Below are positions 4,388 to 5,574 of a stretch of DNA of 5,574 nucleotides, piece by piece. The notes beneath the pieces are model-generated. The model saw only the letters and a list, made by a program, of their open reading frames with translations, did not search any database and was not told the DNA's origin. The first letter of the stretch is position 1. Each line of letters starts with the position of its first letter. Source of the stretch: Streptosporangiaceae bacterium (GTDB taxonomy: Bacteria > Actinomycetota > Actinomycetes > Streptosporangiales > Streptosporangiaceae); assembly GCA_030045215.1 (NCBI GenBank), contig JASIBJ010000024.1:1-5574 (forward strand). The letters run 5' to 3'. A program made the translations under genes and the position numbers.

Positions 4388-5574
4388 ATGAGCGCTGAGG
4401 ATCAGGCCAGGGTTGCCGGCCCGGAGAGCGTCGTTGCCCCCGACGCGGAGGAGGCGATCCTCGCCAGGGCTGGTTACAAGCCCGAGCTGCGCAGGTCGCT
4501 GCGCTTCTTCTCGATGTTCGCCATCGCGTTCTCGATCATCTCGATCACCACCGGCATCTTCCTGAACTACGGCTTCGGTCTCGAGTACTGGGGTCCGGCA
4601 TCCATCTGGACCTGGCCGATCGTAGGCGTGGGTAACCTGATGATTGCCCTGGTGGTTGCCGAGCTAGGCACGCGCATCCCGCTTGCGGGCTATGCCTACC
4701 AGTGGAGTTCCCGGCTGGTGAACTCCTCCTATGGCTGGTTCGTCGGCTTCGCCGGCCTGCTGTACATGACAGTGGGCGGCGCGGCGATCATGTACACCGT
4801 AGCTGCGCCGTTGCTGCTCAGCGAGTTCAATTACACGACGCCGAATCCGCGGCTAGTGCTGACCGTGGCGATCATCCTGATGCTGCTGCCGGTGGTCTTC
4901 AACATCATCAGCGTCCAGGTAGCCGCCAGGGTGAACAACATCGCCGTGTTCACCGAGATCATCGGGACTGTGGTGTTCGGCGTGCTGCTGCTGGTGCTCT
5001 GGGGGCTGAAGACCAAGCCCGCGCCATACGGCGCCAGCATCCTGACCAGCACGCAGTCGGTGTTTCACAATCCAACGATCTACGCCTTCGGGCTGGCGGG
5101 CCTGCTCGGCGCGTTCACCTTGGTCGGGTTCGAGCTAGCCGCGGACATGTCTGAGGATGCCGTGAACCCGCAGCGCAGCGTGCCCCGCGGTGTGATCTGG
5201 GCCGTCGCAGGTTCCGCGATCCTGGGCATGATCGCTCTGATTGGTTTCACCATCGCGATTCCGAACCTCAAGTCAGTTGAGACCGCGCCGCTCCCGCTGC
5301 TGGTGATCGCCGGCTACTGGCTGCCATCCTGGCTGGTCAAAGTGTTCATAGCGTTCGTCATCTTCTCGATGTTCGCGATCCTGGTGGTCGGCGCGGGGGC
5401 CCAGGCCCGGCTGGGCTACTCCCTGGCGCGCGACAACATGCTGCCGTTCTCCGGGGTCATCAAGAAGGTGAACCTGCGCACCCAGACCCCGATTGTGGCG
5501 CTGCTCGTGTTCGGCGTGATCGACATCGGCGCGCTGTTTTACGGCTACCTGCAGACGAGTGCGTTCCTCACCCT
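4388..5574 (+). CDS. APC-superfamily amino acid/amine permease (3' end outside window)
   Basis: A cytoplasmic-membrane secondary transporter. The frame is open from ATG 4388 to the window end: 395 complete residues out of a usual 480-520, so roughly the last quarter is missing. A hydrophilic N-terminus of about 40 residues ends in YKPELRRSLRFF. Hydrophobic segments follow at about 41-62, 72-94, 115-141, 155-176, 185-206, 231-252, 268-292, 313-338 and 367-388, which is nine of the twelve expected. APC hallmarks are FSIISITTGIF in the broken first helix, the AELGTRIPLAGYAYQW loop (91-106), and GFELAADMSEDAVNPQRSVPRG (247-268), the conserved 'GF(D/E)....SEE..NP.R.VPR' segment. The closest style is the amino acid/choline transporter group, which includes GABA, choline and amine permeases, suggesting a cationic or zwitterionic amine substrate rather than a plain sugar. 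As the last visible gene of the operon it most likely imports the compound that the enzymes degrade. The exact substrate cannot be read from sequence. Confidence 0.9.
   Translation, partial: MSAEDQARVAGPESVVAPDAEEAILARAGYKPELRRSLRFFSMFAIAFSIISITTGIFLNYGFGLEYWGPASIWTWPIVGVGNLMIALVVAELGTRIPLAGYAYQWSSRLVNSSYGWFVGFAGLLYMTVGGAAIMYTVAAPLLLSEFNYTTPNPRLVLTVAIILMLLPVVFNIISVQVAARVNNIAVFTEIIGTVVFGVLLLVLWGLKTKPAPYGASILTSTQSVFHNPTIYAFGLAGLLGAFTLVGFELAADMSEDAVNPQRSVPRGVIWAVAGSAILGMIALIGFTIAIPNLKSVETAPLPLLVIAGYWLPSWLVKVFIAFVIFSMFAILVVGAGAQARLGYSLARDNMLPFSGVIKKVNLRTQTPIVALLVFGVIDIGALFYGYLQTSAFLT

Noticed and set aside
4702..5154. A 150-codon plus-strand frame inside the permease gene
   Set aside because: It is an alternate frame of a continuous membrane-protein gene and shows no domain or ribosome site. 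The permease frame itself is uninterrupted from 4388 to the window end.

Overview
The window reads as high-GC actinobacterial chromosome. All genes have strongly G/C-biased third codon positions, two of the gene junctions are ATGA overlaps, and one operon appears to start with a leaderless-type promoter, which is common in Actinobacteria. This is inferred from sequence style only; no rRNA or marker gene is present.

Layout. Positions 1-540 (+) hold the 3' end of a gene for a repeat protein made of 46-residue tandem units (138 bp each), probably blades of a beta-propeller/lectin-like fold. Its stop is followed by a perfect 16-bp hairpin (549-587) that sits between convergent genes and can terminate both. 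Positions 608-1228 (-) encode a TetR-family regulator with a BetI-like C-terminal region. A 97-bp divergent region (1229-1325) separates it from a rightward operon. This region holds a palindrome centred at 1303/1304, a run of seven T and a TANNNT -10 element placed for a leaderless or nearly leaderless message.

The operon runs from 1326 to the right edge: class II (FucA/AraD-type) aldolase (1326-1991), PfkB-family sugar kinase (1988-3094), class III PLP-dependent aminotransferase of the glutamate-1-semialdehyde aminomutase-like group (3091-4344), and an APC-superfamily amino acid/amine permease (4388 to beyond the window end). The first three genes are joined by 4-bp ATGA overlaps. The permease follows after 43 bp with a strong ribosome binding site.

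Taken together the operon looks like a dedicated uptake and catabolic route for a small amino-bearing compound, such as an amino alcohol, amino polyol or amino sugar-like molecule. The permease would import it, the PLP enzyme would remove the amino group, the kinase would phosphorylate the product, and the aldolase would cleave it to glycolytic C2/C3 units. The divergent TetR protein would sense the substrate or an intermediate. The enzyme families are well supported; the substrate and the order of steps are inference. I do not recognise this gene set as a named pathway, and it is the main candidate for something undescribed here. The tandem-repeat protein is probably unrelated to it.
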